This document shows, piece by piece, positions 48,411 through 60,420 of a stretch of 64,000 nt of DNA. A model generated the notes under the pieces. That model was not told where the DNA came from. It worked only from the letters and a program-made list of their open reading frames with translations, and made no database searches. The first letter of the stretch is position 1. Each line of letters begins with the position of its first letter. Origin of the DNA: Przewalskia tangutica (Eukaryota > Streptophyta > Magnoliopsida > Solanales > Solanaceae); assembly GCA_029844215.1 (NCBI GenBank), contig CM056726.1, positions 35,829,001 through 35,893,000 on the forward strand. The letters run 5' to 3'. Position numbers and translations under genes: made by a program.

Positions 48411-48882
48411 AGAAATTTGATAGTACTTTACTATAAAAAGGGTTCGTCATTAATGGAGGTGACAAATGTGTCTACATGAAAGGAAATGTCGAATCCTTCG
48501 TCATGATATGCCTCTATGTAGATGACTTGTTGATCACTGGAAGCAGTTCTGGGATAATCCTAGAGACTAAGAACATGTTAACACAGTGTTTTGACATGAA
48601 ATATATGAGCATTGCAGATGTCATATTAGGGATCAAGATCTCTAAGACATCTAATGGACTGGTCTTGTCTCAATCTCATTACATCGAGGATGTACTGAAG
48701 AAATTTGGGATGTTCGACAGTTCACCGGTATCGACACCATTGGATATAAGTCAAAAGATTTATAAACATCTTGGTAGCGTCAGCGCCGGGGCGATATGCG
48801 CAGGTGATTGGTAGTCTGATGTATATAACAAACTGCACTCGACCTGATATCGCCCATGTAGTCAATAAATTGGCTAGGTTCA
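48411..48882 (+). pseudogene. Copia 2 reverse transcriptase, catalytic half
   Basis: Continues from 38807: an early stop, then SFVMICLYVDDLLITGSSSG with the active-site YVDD (48515-48526), LTQCFDMKYMSIADVILGIK, GLVLSQSHYIEDVLKKFGMF and SPVSTPLDISQKI. A stop at 48812 follows a shift; homology goes on to NKLARF at 48882, where the solo LTR sits. Confidence 0.9.
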
Positions 48883-51800
48883 TGTTACACCCCGTATTTA
48901 CAGGACATGGTGTAAGAACGTAAGTAAGAACCCGCAAGTGTTAAGATTTGAGACTTGTAAAATTTATCGGAAATTATGGAATTGTCGGAAATTGTGTTAT
49001 TGTAACGAATGGGAGGGCGACACGTGTCACCCCCCCTTATGTGATGCCTTGGTCGAAAAATGCAAGAGGCGAGAGGGTCATGGACCTTAGTCTTGCAAGC
49101 GTGTGTAGCATGAGAATGTTGACTAGTCAAGGGTCAATAAGTCTTGATTTTTAATGTAAGACTACATCTAAGCCATCCATGTGTTTATATCATAACACTC
49201 CTAGGTGCTTTATATATTACTACTAGTAGAGGGAGAGTTTTACACTTAGAAAAATTGCAAAAATTGAAGACCACTCCATGGGAGCTCTCGGGTTCCACTA
49301 AGGAAAAGAGAAAAATTTGTTCCTTGTTCTTTTGATTCCCAGCTTTAAACCAAGGTTCTTGAGGTAGTGTAAGCATATCTCAATAGAAAAATCCGGAAAA
49401 AGAGAGTTTTGGGATAGTCGAAAGTGAAAACCTAATGGTTTTTCTAGGTTTTGTTTGGGGATTTGAAGGATAATTGTTGGTGTTGTTCTAAGGGTCTCAA
49501 CAAGCGGATTGAAGTGTCTTGGAGAGGTTCTAAACTACTAAGGGCGACTTTGGATTGGAATTTGGTTTAAGAATCGTCGGTATAATCTTGTTCTTTGAAA
49601 GTGTTACAAGATTATTTATTTTGTTTTTAGCTTTACATGTTGCTAGTATGTAGTATATGTGTTGAAGTTTATAAGGATTATGGATTGATTGTAGCCTTGG
49701 AAAATTCGAAATGTATGTAAGCCATGTTAAGTTGGATTACAATTTAGTCGTTACTAAAATCGTCATGTCACTTACTTAAAGATTATGGTTATTATAATCA
49801 AATACGACTTGATATCGTGTTATGCTACCAATTTGGATTGAAATGGAAATTTGATAAGAATTGGTAAGGTTGAACTCAAGGTGGCGAATTTGGACTTTTA
49901 GTTTGTTTTTCATTTGTATTGGACTACTTTCTAAATTGTGAGCCAATTGGGGTGTTTAGTTTTATTTGTATTGGAGTACCTTATAGAAATTGTGAGCCAA
50001 TTGGGGCTGTTTGGTTATTGTATTCGGCCTTGAAAAAGCGGCAAAGTAAGTAGAAACAAAGGAAGTGCTGTCCGATTTTCCGTAGAATTTGGCGACTTAG
50101 CACTTAGAATATTCTACGTTTGAAGTAAGAGGTTAATGGACATATTGTGACCATTATAGGTTGAAGTACTAAGTATAGCGTATCCTACTGGGAGAGTGGA
50201 ATAGCTATCAAGGTTGAAGTACTTTGGAGCATTTTGCTACGTGTCGATAATCGTCGCGAGGTATGTGAACCTCTTCCTTCCTTTGGCATGATCCTATGTA
50301 TGGAATATACTTGTGGTATCATTTCATGTTTCCTTCTACTCTTAGAAGTTAAGAGGTAGTTATGTGATTTACTCTATGTAGAACTTTTCCTATCTTTTGA
50401 GCATGACTAGTTGCACGTATGTGGTACGGTAGACGTACAAGACTACGATATTCTTTACTTGTTTTATGTAATGCCAAGTCGGGTGGGTTAGGAGATTAAC
50501 TCACTTCTTTGAAAATAGTAAGGATGTCTTAAGTTGATTTTTAAAAGTTAAGGGACTTGAAGAGTTTTAAAGTATGTGATACTTGTCTCGTTTTAAACGT
50601 ATAAGTCCCTTGGATAGGAAATTGTTTATGGCTAAGGTATAAAGTGAATATAACGGCTTTATGGGAAGTTAGTTATATTTGCCTTATGGAAAGATAAATG
50701 ACTTGACTATGTAAAGAGGCAACTTGATTTTACGGCATCAATTGCCTAAGGTTTTATAATAAGAAGGAGTCGAGTTGATTTGGCTAATTTACGGCACAAA
50801 TGAGAATAAGTATCGAACAAGCCCCTTTGCGGCGTTAATAAAGGAAAATGTAATGACAATCCATTATGTTAAAACAAGTAGAAATCCTCCATCTGCATAG
50901 AAGCTAAGATAAGACAAAATTGTATTACATTTTCTAGATCATGGCTACTTGAATAAGATCGTTATAAATAAGTATAACTTATTCACGACGCACCAAAGAT
51001 TTGTTACTAATCTTAAAAGAGTTTACGTATGAAGCTTTTAAGACTTTGAAACTTGTTTTCTTAAAAGTTAAGAGACTTGAAGTATTTTGAAAGTTAAGAG
51101 GATTGATTTGAAAGTATAAATCTCTTGGTTATAAAAGGAACGTGTTAGTCTAAACCATAAAGGGTTATAACGGCTTTATGGGAAGTTGGTTATAACGGCT
51201 TTATGGAAGGTTAAGAGAATAGTTTTCTCTAATAAAGTAATCAAAGGAATAACTTGTATTAAGGAACGGCAAATTGGTTTAAAGGTACCAATTGCTTTAG
51301 GATTTTTAATAAAAGAAGTCACTTGATTTAGAAGCCGGTATTTGCATTTCTAAAAAAAGTAATGTGACTTGTCTTGAAAGGTGAATAGGACTTGATACTA
51401 CGGGTGTTAGTATCTTGGAGCTTTACATAGAAATGAGTCTTTTATAAAAGAATGTACGTATGTAGTACTTTGGCTTGATAAATTGAGAATTTGTCTAAGT
51501 GTGCCTTGATAAGTACTTTGACTTGTTAAAAGAGAATTATTCTATGTATGCCTTGATAAGTACTTTGGCTTGGTTAATTGAGAACTTGCCTATATGTGCT
51601 GGTAATAGCCTTTGAGTGCAAGTATTATGTTTTTTTTTAAGTTGTCGCGACTCTCGGTTGAAGAATTCGGATGTCTTATGTAAGATTCTTGGGACGTCTG
51701 AAGCGGTGATGTGGGATTCCACGGGTATGCTTCCGTTACTTGTAGTACTTGGGTTAAATTCCCGGATTTTTATAGAAGACATGGTAGTGCTTATGTCTTG

Positions 51801-53016
51801 TTGATGGTCGGTCGAGATAGGGTAAGAGTATAAATGAGGGGCAAGCCCCAAGACGTTGTACCACCTTCTCCAGGGTAAGAGTATAAGTGAGGGGTAAACC
51901 CCCAAGACGCTGTACCACCTGCTTTATGTGTTGATCGTCGGCCGGTTGAGATAGGGTAAGAGTATAAGTGAGGGGCAAGCCCCAAGACGTTATACCATAC
52001 TCCGTGGTAAGAGTATAAATGAGGCAAGCCCAGACGTTATACCCCGCTTTACCCTCCTCCGGTAAGAGTATAAATGAGAAGCAAGCCCAGACGCTATACC
52101 ACTGTTTTGATTGGTATTATAGGCGTGAGACCCATGGTTATGTTTTACACTTATAGGTATCGGCGGTGATGTGGGATTCCACGCGGGAGATATATGTATG
52201 TATTGTGTATGTATGCGCAGACGGTGAGGTGGGATGCCACAGGCGCGCCACGTGGTTATATTTTACACTAATAGCGTATCGGCGATGATGGGGATTCCAC
52301 GGGCATGCTTTGATATTAGTGTGACTTGATCGCGTCAGTTGGGCGGGTAGTATATGTGTCCCTCCGTAGTGGGCGGACTATGTTATGAAAGATAAGTAAG
52401 TTATATGGTAATGAACTTAATGATTCTTTTCTAAATAATGCGTAAGAATGTGACTATAACTTTTATTGGGAATGGAAAGGGTAATAAGGTACGATTAAGT
52501 TCATAAGTGGTAATGACACGCGGGATCCGTATGTATTTTTATACTTGTCCTTGTCATTCTTTTATGCGATTATGATCATTTCTTGTCACGTTATTTCTAT
52601 TCCATATTAAATTTTTGTTATCGACCCCGCCGAAGTGCGTTCATGTCCGCAGGTTTAGGTACACAGTTATGGATCCGCGAGCTTAGGATCGGTTCAGCAT
52701 TTTGAGATGGCTCCAATGTTCCGGAGTTGTCATGGCTATGTATATTCAGTGCAGCGGGGCCTTGTCCGCCACGATGGTTATGTTAACACTCTTAGAGGTC
52801 CGTAGTCACATTTGTGGGTCGGTTGTAAAGAAAGGAGGCAAGCGCCGTTTATGTATGTACGTTCAGGAAGGTAGCCCTATCGGCTAACCTGTTGTTTTAT
52901 TACTGTTGTTTTTATTTTATAAGTTTCATGTATGTTCCGCTGATTTTTCTCTGATGTTTACCTGTAAGGGTGCCCAGGTAGGGCACCAGTCGCGGTCCCG
53001 GGGTCGGGTCGTGACA
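48883..53016 (+). repeat. Solo LTR of the gag-only family (4134 bp)
   Basis: Starts TGTTACACCCCGTATTTAC, ends GGGTCGGGTCGTGACA, and has a perfect duplication GTTCA (48878-48882 and 53017-53021). No internal region is present, so it arose by LTR-LTR recombination after insertion. It is clearly related to, but diverged from, the LTRs at 38808 and 44416. It has its own array of degenerate repeats (51821-52105). Confidence 0.92.
51821..52105 (+). repeat. Degenerate tandem array inside the solo LTR
   Basis: About five copies of a unit beginning GGTAAGAGTATAARTGAGG and including CAAGCCCCAAGACGTTRTAC start near 51821, 51874, 51954, 52006 and 52061. Spacing is irregular (about 50-80 bp). The other LTRs of the family lack it. 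Confidence 0.8.
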
Positions 53017-53601
53017 GTTCACTCGAAATCCAAGTGAGGATCTCTAGAAAGCGTTGAATATGGTACTACGGTTCCTAAAGTTCACGATAAATTTTGGGTT
53101 ACACTATTCGAGGTATCCAACGGTACTAGAGGGGTACATCGATGTAAACTGGATATCTGATAGCGACGACATCAAGTCCACCAGAGGATATATTTTTAGA
53201 ATCGGTGGTGGAGTTGTGTCTTGAAAATCCTCTAGGCAAACTCTTATTGCCCGATCCATGATGGAGTCGGAATTTATCGCTTTAGATAAAGCGGGAGAGG
53301 AAGCTGAGTGGCTTCATGTTTTTTTAGAGGATGTCCCATGTTGAGATAAATCTGTGTCTTCTGTAATGATCCACTGCGATAGTCAGTCGGCTCTAGGAAG
53401 GGCATGAAGTTCAATTTACAAAGGTAAGTCTCGTCATATTCAACGGAGACATGAGTCTGTTAGGCAGTTGATCACCTCGGGTATTATTTCCATTGATTAC
53501 ATAAAATCTAGGGAAAATATCACAGATCCCTTGACGAAGGGAATACCCAAAGATCAGTTGTTCTGCATGTCTAGGGGAATGTGCTTAAAACCCAAACAAT
53601 A
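53017..53601 (+). pseudogene. Copia 2 RT end and RNase H
   Basis: Resumes after the solo LTR with RNPSEDL and YSRYPTVLEGYIDVNWISDSDD, GYIFRIGGGVVS, IARSMMESEFIALDKAGEEAEWL, HCDSQSALGRA, SRHIQRRHESVRQLI and SRENITDPLTKGIPKDQ. Stops occur at about 53223, 53343 and 53406. Confidence 0.88.
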
Positions 53602-54220
53602 AGAACCGATATAGTGGACACCCAACCTTACAGACTGAAGATCCCAGAAATAAGGTTCAATGGGAAAACTAAACTGTAAAGGTTTCGTGAGCGCTTCGGT
53701 GGAAGCAAAAGCACTTCGGATAATGTGTCTTTCATAAGAAACATAATCCAAGGTCATCCCCGTAATAGACAAAAAGTGCTACCTGTAAGAGGGGTAAATG
53801 ATAAATTTCCAAACCTTTAATGATCCTCAATAATTGAGGTTAGATTGGAGAATTTTTTAATGGTTACTAACGCTTGTGTAGCGGGGTATTACAGGATATC
53901 TTGTAGGAGACTACCTATTTATGTGCGAGGACAGGCCGCCTCAACTGAACGCACTTAAGAATCCAAGGGTGTCCACGGCCCACGACGGACAAAATACTAG
54001 AAAGATTGAGTAGAAAAGGTGTTGTGTTGGTACCATTGTCTTGGCATATACTAAACACTGACGGTTCAAGACATCATGTTCGCGCATTAAATATGTCCGA
54101 TGGTAGTCTACTATGGATGATTCAAAGATCCTATTACCTCTCCAGATGCAACATCGATCCGCCAAGTGATTTCTTGAAAGACACCATGTGCGTGCGCCAA
54201 AATCTCTTCCAAGAGGGGAT
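53602..54220 (+). other. Copia 2 3' untranslated region and polypurine tract
   Basis: Non-coding, closely similar to 26776-27424. It ends AAGAGGGGAT (54211-54220), the polypurine tract next to the LTR. Confidence 0.8.
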
Positions 54221-55156
54221 TGTTGGAAATTTACTAAATGTGAAATAGGTTAATCCTATTAAATTATGACTCGAACAATTGGGGCCCCGCACGTCGAAAA
54301 CTTGGTTTCCACAGACGTGCACATAAAGTGACAAAGATCGTAATTTCCTTAAGTGGAAGAGATATTGGTACGTATACGAATTGTTTGAGACGTAAAATAA
54401 TAGATAGTTATTGGCCAAATAACAATGGTTTCACGTTGGTAAATGAAGGGAAGACATGTGCAATGTGTAAAAGATGAAACGGGTCTGAAAATGTCGCGGT
54501 GCCACAGCGCCGCGACGCCTGTGTGCAGGGCCACGACGTCGGCGACGCCCAAAACTCTCTGAAGTTTCGGCGTCACAACGCCAACTCTCTGGAGTTTCGG
54601 CGCCGCGACGCCAGTCTACAGGGCCACGACGCTGTGACGTTTCAGACCGTTGGAAGATGGACGAAAACTGTTTTTTGGGCTGACATTGGACATTAATTCT
54701 TCATTATAGGGCTCATGAATTCAGTCATTATTTGGCTGAATTATTACTCCACATTCAAGGCATTATATGGACTTTATTGGCCATTACTTGGCTATGTGGA
54801 AGATCATCTTCTTCATACTATAAAATGGGGCTTTGGACACATTTGCAAGAGCACACCTTACACTCAACAGTTCTCTGAAATTGTCTTCCTCTCTTGCAAT
54901 CACAAACACTCAAAGATCTTTCTTCTTAAGCAAACACTTGATTTCCCTTTGCTCATTTGTTTGATTTTTGTTTTATCTTGGGAGATAAGTTGTCATTACA
55001 ACCGTTGAAAGGATATACGGGGCAATATTATCTTAAGGATAGATCAAGAATTTGGTCGACTCAACAATCCCTCTTATTTGATCATTTTCAGCTTTCTTAT
55101 AATTTGTTGTTGTTGTTATATTCTCATTTCCTTCGTTTCCACACTTTGTTCCCCCA
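54221..55156 (+). repeat. 3' LTR of copia 2
   Basis: Starts TGTTGGAAATTTACTAAATG; matches 27425-28284 but carries a longer GC-rich cassette (54490-54645). A promoter-like CTATAAAATGGGG lies at about 54819. The end near TTGTTCCCCCA is set by comparison and uncertain by a few bases. Confidence 0.82.
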
Positions 55157-55164
55157 ACTTTAAT

Positions 55165-55700
55165 AGATAAAGTTTGAAATGTCACTCTCCAATAAACAGA
55201 AACCTCTTCGTACGAGCAACAAATCCTTCTGTTCTATGTGAAATTGGAGGTGAACTGTCTCTATTTGATAAATCAGATGTTGGATTGGTCATCAATTAAC
55301 TTTGCAGGCAAAATAAGCAACTGAGTGTTTATCGAGCTATAGAATGAGACTTGAAGGAATTAATAATCATAAAAACATAAGAAGATGACAAAAAAAGAAA
55401 AAAAGAAGAAGAAGAAGACAGTTGATGAAAAGGAAATATTGTCAAAGGTGAATTGCATGTTGCTCTATATTGAGTTTTCAAGGTGATTAATTTGGAAGGA
55501 CTTGAAAAATTAAGTTCAAAGAGACTTGCTTAAATAAATTAAAAAATCACAATCAAAATTTGATATAGAAGATCTCAAATTTGTACTAGAAATTCATGTA
55601 ACAAATTCTTCAACCATACCGTCTTGGTCGAGCTTTTAAGTAAAAAATTCAATATAATAAATCTAAACAAAATATTAGTATGTCTTAAGCCTTTTTTATG
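55165..55700 (+). pseudogene. Type I MADS-box-derived fragment
   Basis: Repeats in the same order as the array at 21714-23427: AATAGATAAAGT, CTCCAATAAACAGAAACCTC, GGAGGTGAACTGTCTC, AAATCAGATGTTGGAT, a GAAGAAGAAGACAGTTGATG stretch and a coiled-coil-like 3' part. It carries stops throughout and has an expanded A/G-rich tract. It lies between copia 2 and copia 3. Confidence 0.72.
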
Positions 55701-55718
55701 ATGACATTTTATAATTTA

Positions 55719-56590
55719 TGTTGGAAATTTATTAACGTGAAATAAATTTTAACCTATTATTTGTGGCTCGAATAAATTGGGGCCCCACACGTCGGAAACG
55801 TCGTTTTCACACACGTTGTACCAAAAATCGTAAATTTCCTTAGTGAAAGAGATATTGGTACGTAAACGAGATGTTTGAGACATGAAATGATAGACAGTTA
55901 TTGGCCAAATGACGAGTGTTTCACGTTGGTAAATGAAGGAAGAAGTGTAAAAAATGAAACGTGTCAGAAAGCGCCACGACGCCTCCACGCGGGCGCGGCG
56001 GCTTAAGTGTTGTTTGGTTACTGCAATCTAGGCACTGCGGCGCCTCCCAGGTAGAGCTGCGGCGCTTCAGGGGCAGAATAGTCGACGGAAGACGAATTGT
56101 TTTTTGACTTTTGGGCTGGTTTTGGAGCATTGATCCTCCATTACTTGACACTTGAATTCACCCATTATTTCGCTGAATTATAACCTCGCATTAAGTGTCA
56201 TTACATGGACATTGATTTACATTAGTTGGCTAGATGAGAGGTCAACTTACACACATTATAAATTGAGGACTTAGGCTCAATTGAAGAACACACTTCATAT
56301 TTCTGAATACTTCTTCCTCTTTAATCTTTCTTTCACACACTCAAAAGGTTCTTCTTGTAGTAAACATTTGAGTTTCATTTGCTCACTTGTTAGTTGTTGT
56401 TTTATCTTTGGAGACAAGTTGTCAATCACCGTAAAAGGATACATACGGGGAAATATTATCTTAAGGACAGGGTGCTAACACTCGACTCAGCAAATTCTTT
56501 GTAGTAGTCCACTTTTGTTCTTGTTCCAGCTTGTAATCTTTGTATTCGTTAGTTACTTCTGATTTCCTTGTAACCTTCATTGTACTCACA
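55719..56590 (+). repeat. 5' LTR of copia 3
   Basis: Starts TGTTGGAAATTTATTAACG and ends near CATTGTACTCACA. The start matches the LTR beginning at 63941. A GC-rich cassette is at 55973-56085. The 3' limit comes from alignment with 27425-28284. Confidence 0.78.
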
Positions 56591-56625
56591 ATCTATGACA
56601 ATATTCGATGTAAGTAACAACAAAA

Positions 56626-57590
56626 ATGACTGAAGGCGAACAATTTGCTGCTCAACCTTCCGCCGCTGCTCAAGGCATACCTAGTGTCTTCCCTACTGTT
56701 GCACAAGGCTCAACCAGCCTTTGCCACTGCTCAAGGGAATGTTACGGTTCCTCCCACCGGATTTCACCATGAACGCCCAAAGAATTTCATGGGCACCAAC
56801 TTCAAGAGATGGCAGTAGAAGATGTTTTTTTTTACTATTATGGGAATGACATGTTTCCTAACAGAAGATCCTCCACAAGCTGGAGATGAAACGAACCTTC
56901 AACCAAATGAAACATTGGATGGGTCCAAGGTATCCATGTTGTTAACGACATGAAGATGGTTCTTGATGCATAGAGTTATAGTGATTTCATGTGTAAGAAC
57001 TATATATTGAATTATTTATCCGATCCTCTTTACACGGTGTATTGCACCGTTGGCACTGCCAAAGAGTTGTGGGATAAACTTCAGAAAAAGTACAACACAC
57101 AAGATGCGGGTACTAAGAAGTTCATCGTTGGGAAATTTCTGAAATTTCAAATGGTGGACAAAAAAACTGTGATGTCCCAAGTCCAGAAATTTCAAATGAT
57201 TTTACATCACCTGGATTTGGAAGGGATTAAACCAAATGAGCGATTCTTGGTTGCATCGTTAATAGAGAAGTTACATCCATCGTGGAATGAGTTACTTAAA
57301 ACTCAAAAAGAAAGAGATGACATTTGAGGAACTTATTATCAAACTCCAGATTCAGGAGGATAATAAGAAGGCCATGCCAAATGGGAAGCAACCCGCTGAT
57401 TCTAAGGCAAACCTGGCGGAAGCCAAAGGGAACTCGAACAAGAAGCGAAAATTCCAGAAAGATGGTAAATCCCCAACAACAGAGAAGTTTAAAAGGAATT
57501 GTCATCACTGTGGTAAACCTGTTCATATGGTCAAGGATTGACGCAAACTCAAGAATGAGAATAAAGGAAGGCCAAGGTCAAGGCTAAGGC
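56626..57590 (+). pseudogene. Copia 3 gag
   Basis: ATG 56626 (MTEGEQFAAQPSAAAQGIPS); a shift near 56705 leads to PTGFHHERPKNFMG. Then YILNYLSDPLYTVYCTVGTAKELWDKLQKKYNTQDAG, KFQMILHHLDLEGIKPNERF, a shift near 57295, LQIQEDNKKAMPNGKQP and the knuckle CHHCGKPVHMVKD with its last Cys lost to a stop (TGA at 57539). Confidence 0.88.
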
Positions 57591-58155
57591 TAACATCATC
57601 GAAGACACGCTTCTTGACGATATGACTGAGGAGTTCTTGGTGGTCGTACTTGAAGCAAACCTCGTTGAGAATCCTATGCAGTGGTGGATGGACACGGGTG
57701 CTACCCGTCACATTTGTTCCAACAAAGATGCATTCTCCACATGTACACCAGTAGATAAGAAATTGTTCATGGGCAACAACGCTTTCTATGAGGTGCTCGG
57801 GGTAGGAAATGTAATCCTAAAGATGACTTCCGAAAAGGATCTTACTCTGAAGCAAGTGATGCATGTCCTGGAAATTAGAAGAAATTTAATTTTTTGACCT
57901 TTATTTGTGAATGTTGGTTTTAGGCTAGTATTTTAGTCCAATAAATTTGTAATCACTAAGAATGGAACATTTGTATGAAGGGGCTTCATCTATGAAAGCC
58001 TATTTAAAGTCAATGTTTTGTCTGTAATGTCTTCTTGTATTAATAAAATAGAGTCTTCTTCTTATTTTCTTGAGTCATCTAATTTATGACATCATAGATT
58101 AGGACATGTAAACTATCAATCTATCCAAAGGTTGGTAAAGTTGGAGTTGTTGTCG
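57591..58155 (+). pseudogene. Copia 3 protease and integrase N-terminus
   Basis: WWMDTGATRHICSNKDAFST with catalytic Asp (57684-57740), GNVILKMTSEKDLTLKQVMH, then stops; remnants of the integrase zinc region (RLGHVNYQSIQRLVKLELL, about 58095-58155). Near 58155 the sequence jumps to KKPTYKYLKVWGCL, deleting the integrase core with all three catalytic residues. Confidence 0.85.
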
Positions 58156-60172
58156 TCTATGGAAAGGAAAGAAACCCACCTACAAATACTTGAAGGTGTG
58201 GGGTTGTCTGGCCAAGGTTGAAGTACCTAAGCTAAAACAGGTCAATATTGGGCCTAAGAATGTAGATTGCATATTCATCGAATATGCAAATAACAGTAGT
58301 GCTTATCGCTTCTTAGTGCATTGTACTAGACATCAATATAGGTACAATCATGGAATCAAGGAAAGTTAGTTTCTTTGAAGACTCATTTCCTAGAATGGAA
58401 AAAGACATAACCTCTCGCAAATGAAGTTGTGAACAAACCTCTCAGGATCCAGGAGTCGTTGATTGTCCGGATCTAGGCGGTTCAGATCTAGTGAACTCCA
58501 AAGTGGCGATTATCCGGAATCTAGTGTTCCAGATTCTCAGGACTTAGAGGTTCCAGAGATGAAACCAAGATGAAGCAAAAGGGCTAGGAAGGATAAGTCA
58601 TTTCGTCTGGACTTTGTAGCTTATATGGTTCATGACGAACCATGAATAATTGCTGAAGCATTGTCAACTCCAGAAGCACCACTCTGCAAAGAAGCTATGG
58701 AGAGTGAGATAGACTTCATCCTGCACAATCGTACCTAGGAGTTGGTTGATCTTCCTCCGGGAAACAAACCATTGGGTTGTAAGTGGATACTCAAATGGAA
58801 GTTGAAAGCAAATGGATCTATAGACAAGTACAAGGACATGTTGGCAGTCAAGGGCTATCGACAAAAGGAGGGCATTGATTACTTTGACACCTACTCTCCG
58901 GTGTCTAGTATGACGCCATACGGGTATTCATAGATATCGCCGCATTGCGAGATCTTGAAATACATCAAATGGATGTCAAGACAGTATTTCTAAATGGTGA
59001 TTTGGAAGAAGAAATCTATATGGACCAACTCGAGGGGTATGCGGTTTAAGGATAAGAGAAGAAATTATGTCGGCTTGTCAAATCTCTGTACGGGCTGAAA
59101 TAGGCCCCAAAGCAATGACATGATTAATTTGATAGTACTCTACTATCGAAAGAGTTCGCCATTAATGAGTGTGACAAATGTGTCTACACAAAAATAAATG
59201 TTGACTTATTTGTCATGATATGTCTTTACATAGACGACATGTTGATCAAAGGGAGCAGTCCTAGGTTAATCTTAGAGATTAAGAATATGTTGAAATAATG
59301 TTTTGACAGGAATGATATATGGATCGCAGATGTCATCTTAGGGATCAAGGTCTCTAAGATATCTGACGGACTGGTCTTATCTTAATCTCACTACATCGAG
59401 GATGTGTTGAAGAAATTTGAGATGTTCGACAGTTCGTCGATAACATCACCATTGGATATAAATCAAAAGATTGATAAAAATCACGGTGCGTCTGCATGCC
59501 ATGAACGATACAGTCAGGTGAATGGTTGTTTGATATATATCACAAACTGCACCCGACCTGATATCGTGTATGCCTTCAACAAGTTGGCTAGGTTTACCCT
59601 TAATCCAAGTGATGACCATTGGAAAGCGTTAAATCGAGTACTATGATACCTAAAATATATGCTAGATTATTGGTTGCATTATTCGAGATATCCAGTTGTA
59701 CTAGAGGGGTACATTGATGCAAACTGGATATCTGATATAGAGAACACCAAGTCCACTAGTGGGTATATATTTACAATTGGTGGCGGGTCTGTGTCTTGGA
59801 AATCCTCTAAGCAAACTTGCATCGCCCGATCCACGATGGAATTGGAATTTATCACTTTAGACAAAGCAGGAGAAAAAACTGAGTGATTTCATGACTTCTT
59901 AAAGGATGTCCTATGTTGGGACAAATCCGTACTTGTAATGATCTACTGTGACAGTCAGTCAGCTCTAGAAAAGGCACAGAGTTCTTGTACAATAGCAAGT
60001 CTCGTCATATTCGACAAAGACATAAGACCGTTCGGCAGCTGATCACCGCGGGTATTATTTCCATTGATTATGTAAAATCAAAGGAGAACATAGCAGACCC
60101 TTTGACTAAAGGCATACCCAGAGATCAGACAGTCTGTCTGTCTAGGAGAATGGGCTTAAAATACAAACAATA
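58156..60172 (+). pseudogene. Copia 3 integrase C-terminus, reverse transcriptase and RNase H
   Basis: After KYLKVWGCLAKVEVP and a SAYRFLVH stretch come RT: EALSTPEAPLCKEAMESEID, PPGNKPLGCKWILKWKLKANGS, VKGYRQKEGIDYFDTYSPVS, a shift near 58915, and the active site CLYIDDMLIKGSS (YIDD at 59227-59238). RNase H: VLEGYIDANWISDIENT, GYIFTIGGGSVSWKSS, IARSTMELEFITLDKAGEKTE, and SKENIADPLTKGIPRDQ. Stops and shifts throughout. It is the least decayed RNase H of the three copias. Confidence 0.87.
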
Positions 60173-60420
60173 AAAATTGATAGGGTGGATACCCGACCTT
60201 ACTGACTGGAGATAGGAATTAGGTTAATGAGAAAACTAAATCATAAAGGTTCAATTGAATGCTTCGGTGGAAGCAAGAGCACTTCATATGATGATTTATG
60301 TAAAGAAACATGAATCCAAGGTTGTTCCCGTGATAGACATCAAGTGTTATATGTAGTGTGGGTAGAGGTTAACTTTTCAAAACCTTTAATAATCTTTAAT
60401 GGTTGAAGTTAGGTGGGAAA
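60173..60420 (+). other. Copia 3 3' untranslated region, left part
   Basis: Non-coding; homologous to the start of 26776-27424. It ends GGGAAA where the CACTA transposon is inserted and continues at 63564. Confidence 0.75.

Larger units (their letters stand above)
27425..55156 (+). mobile_element. Copia 2: Tork/TNT1-like, split by three later insertions
   Basis: The element's own sequence is 27425-28634, 35787-38807, 48411-48882 and 53017-55156, about 6.8 kb, a full LTR-gag-pol-LTR copia. The gaps are an Athila-like element, a gag-only long-LTR element and a solo LTR, each bounded by a 5-bp duplication (CTCCT, AGAAA, GTTCA). Removing each insertion with one copy of its duplication restores continuous homology with copia 1 and copia 3. 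It carries stops throughout. Confidence 0.9.

Noticed and set aside
48411..48882. A functional reverse transcriptase because YVDD is intact
   Set aside because: The rest of copia 2 pol is split by insertions and stops, so no active enzyme can be read.
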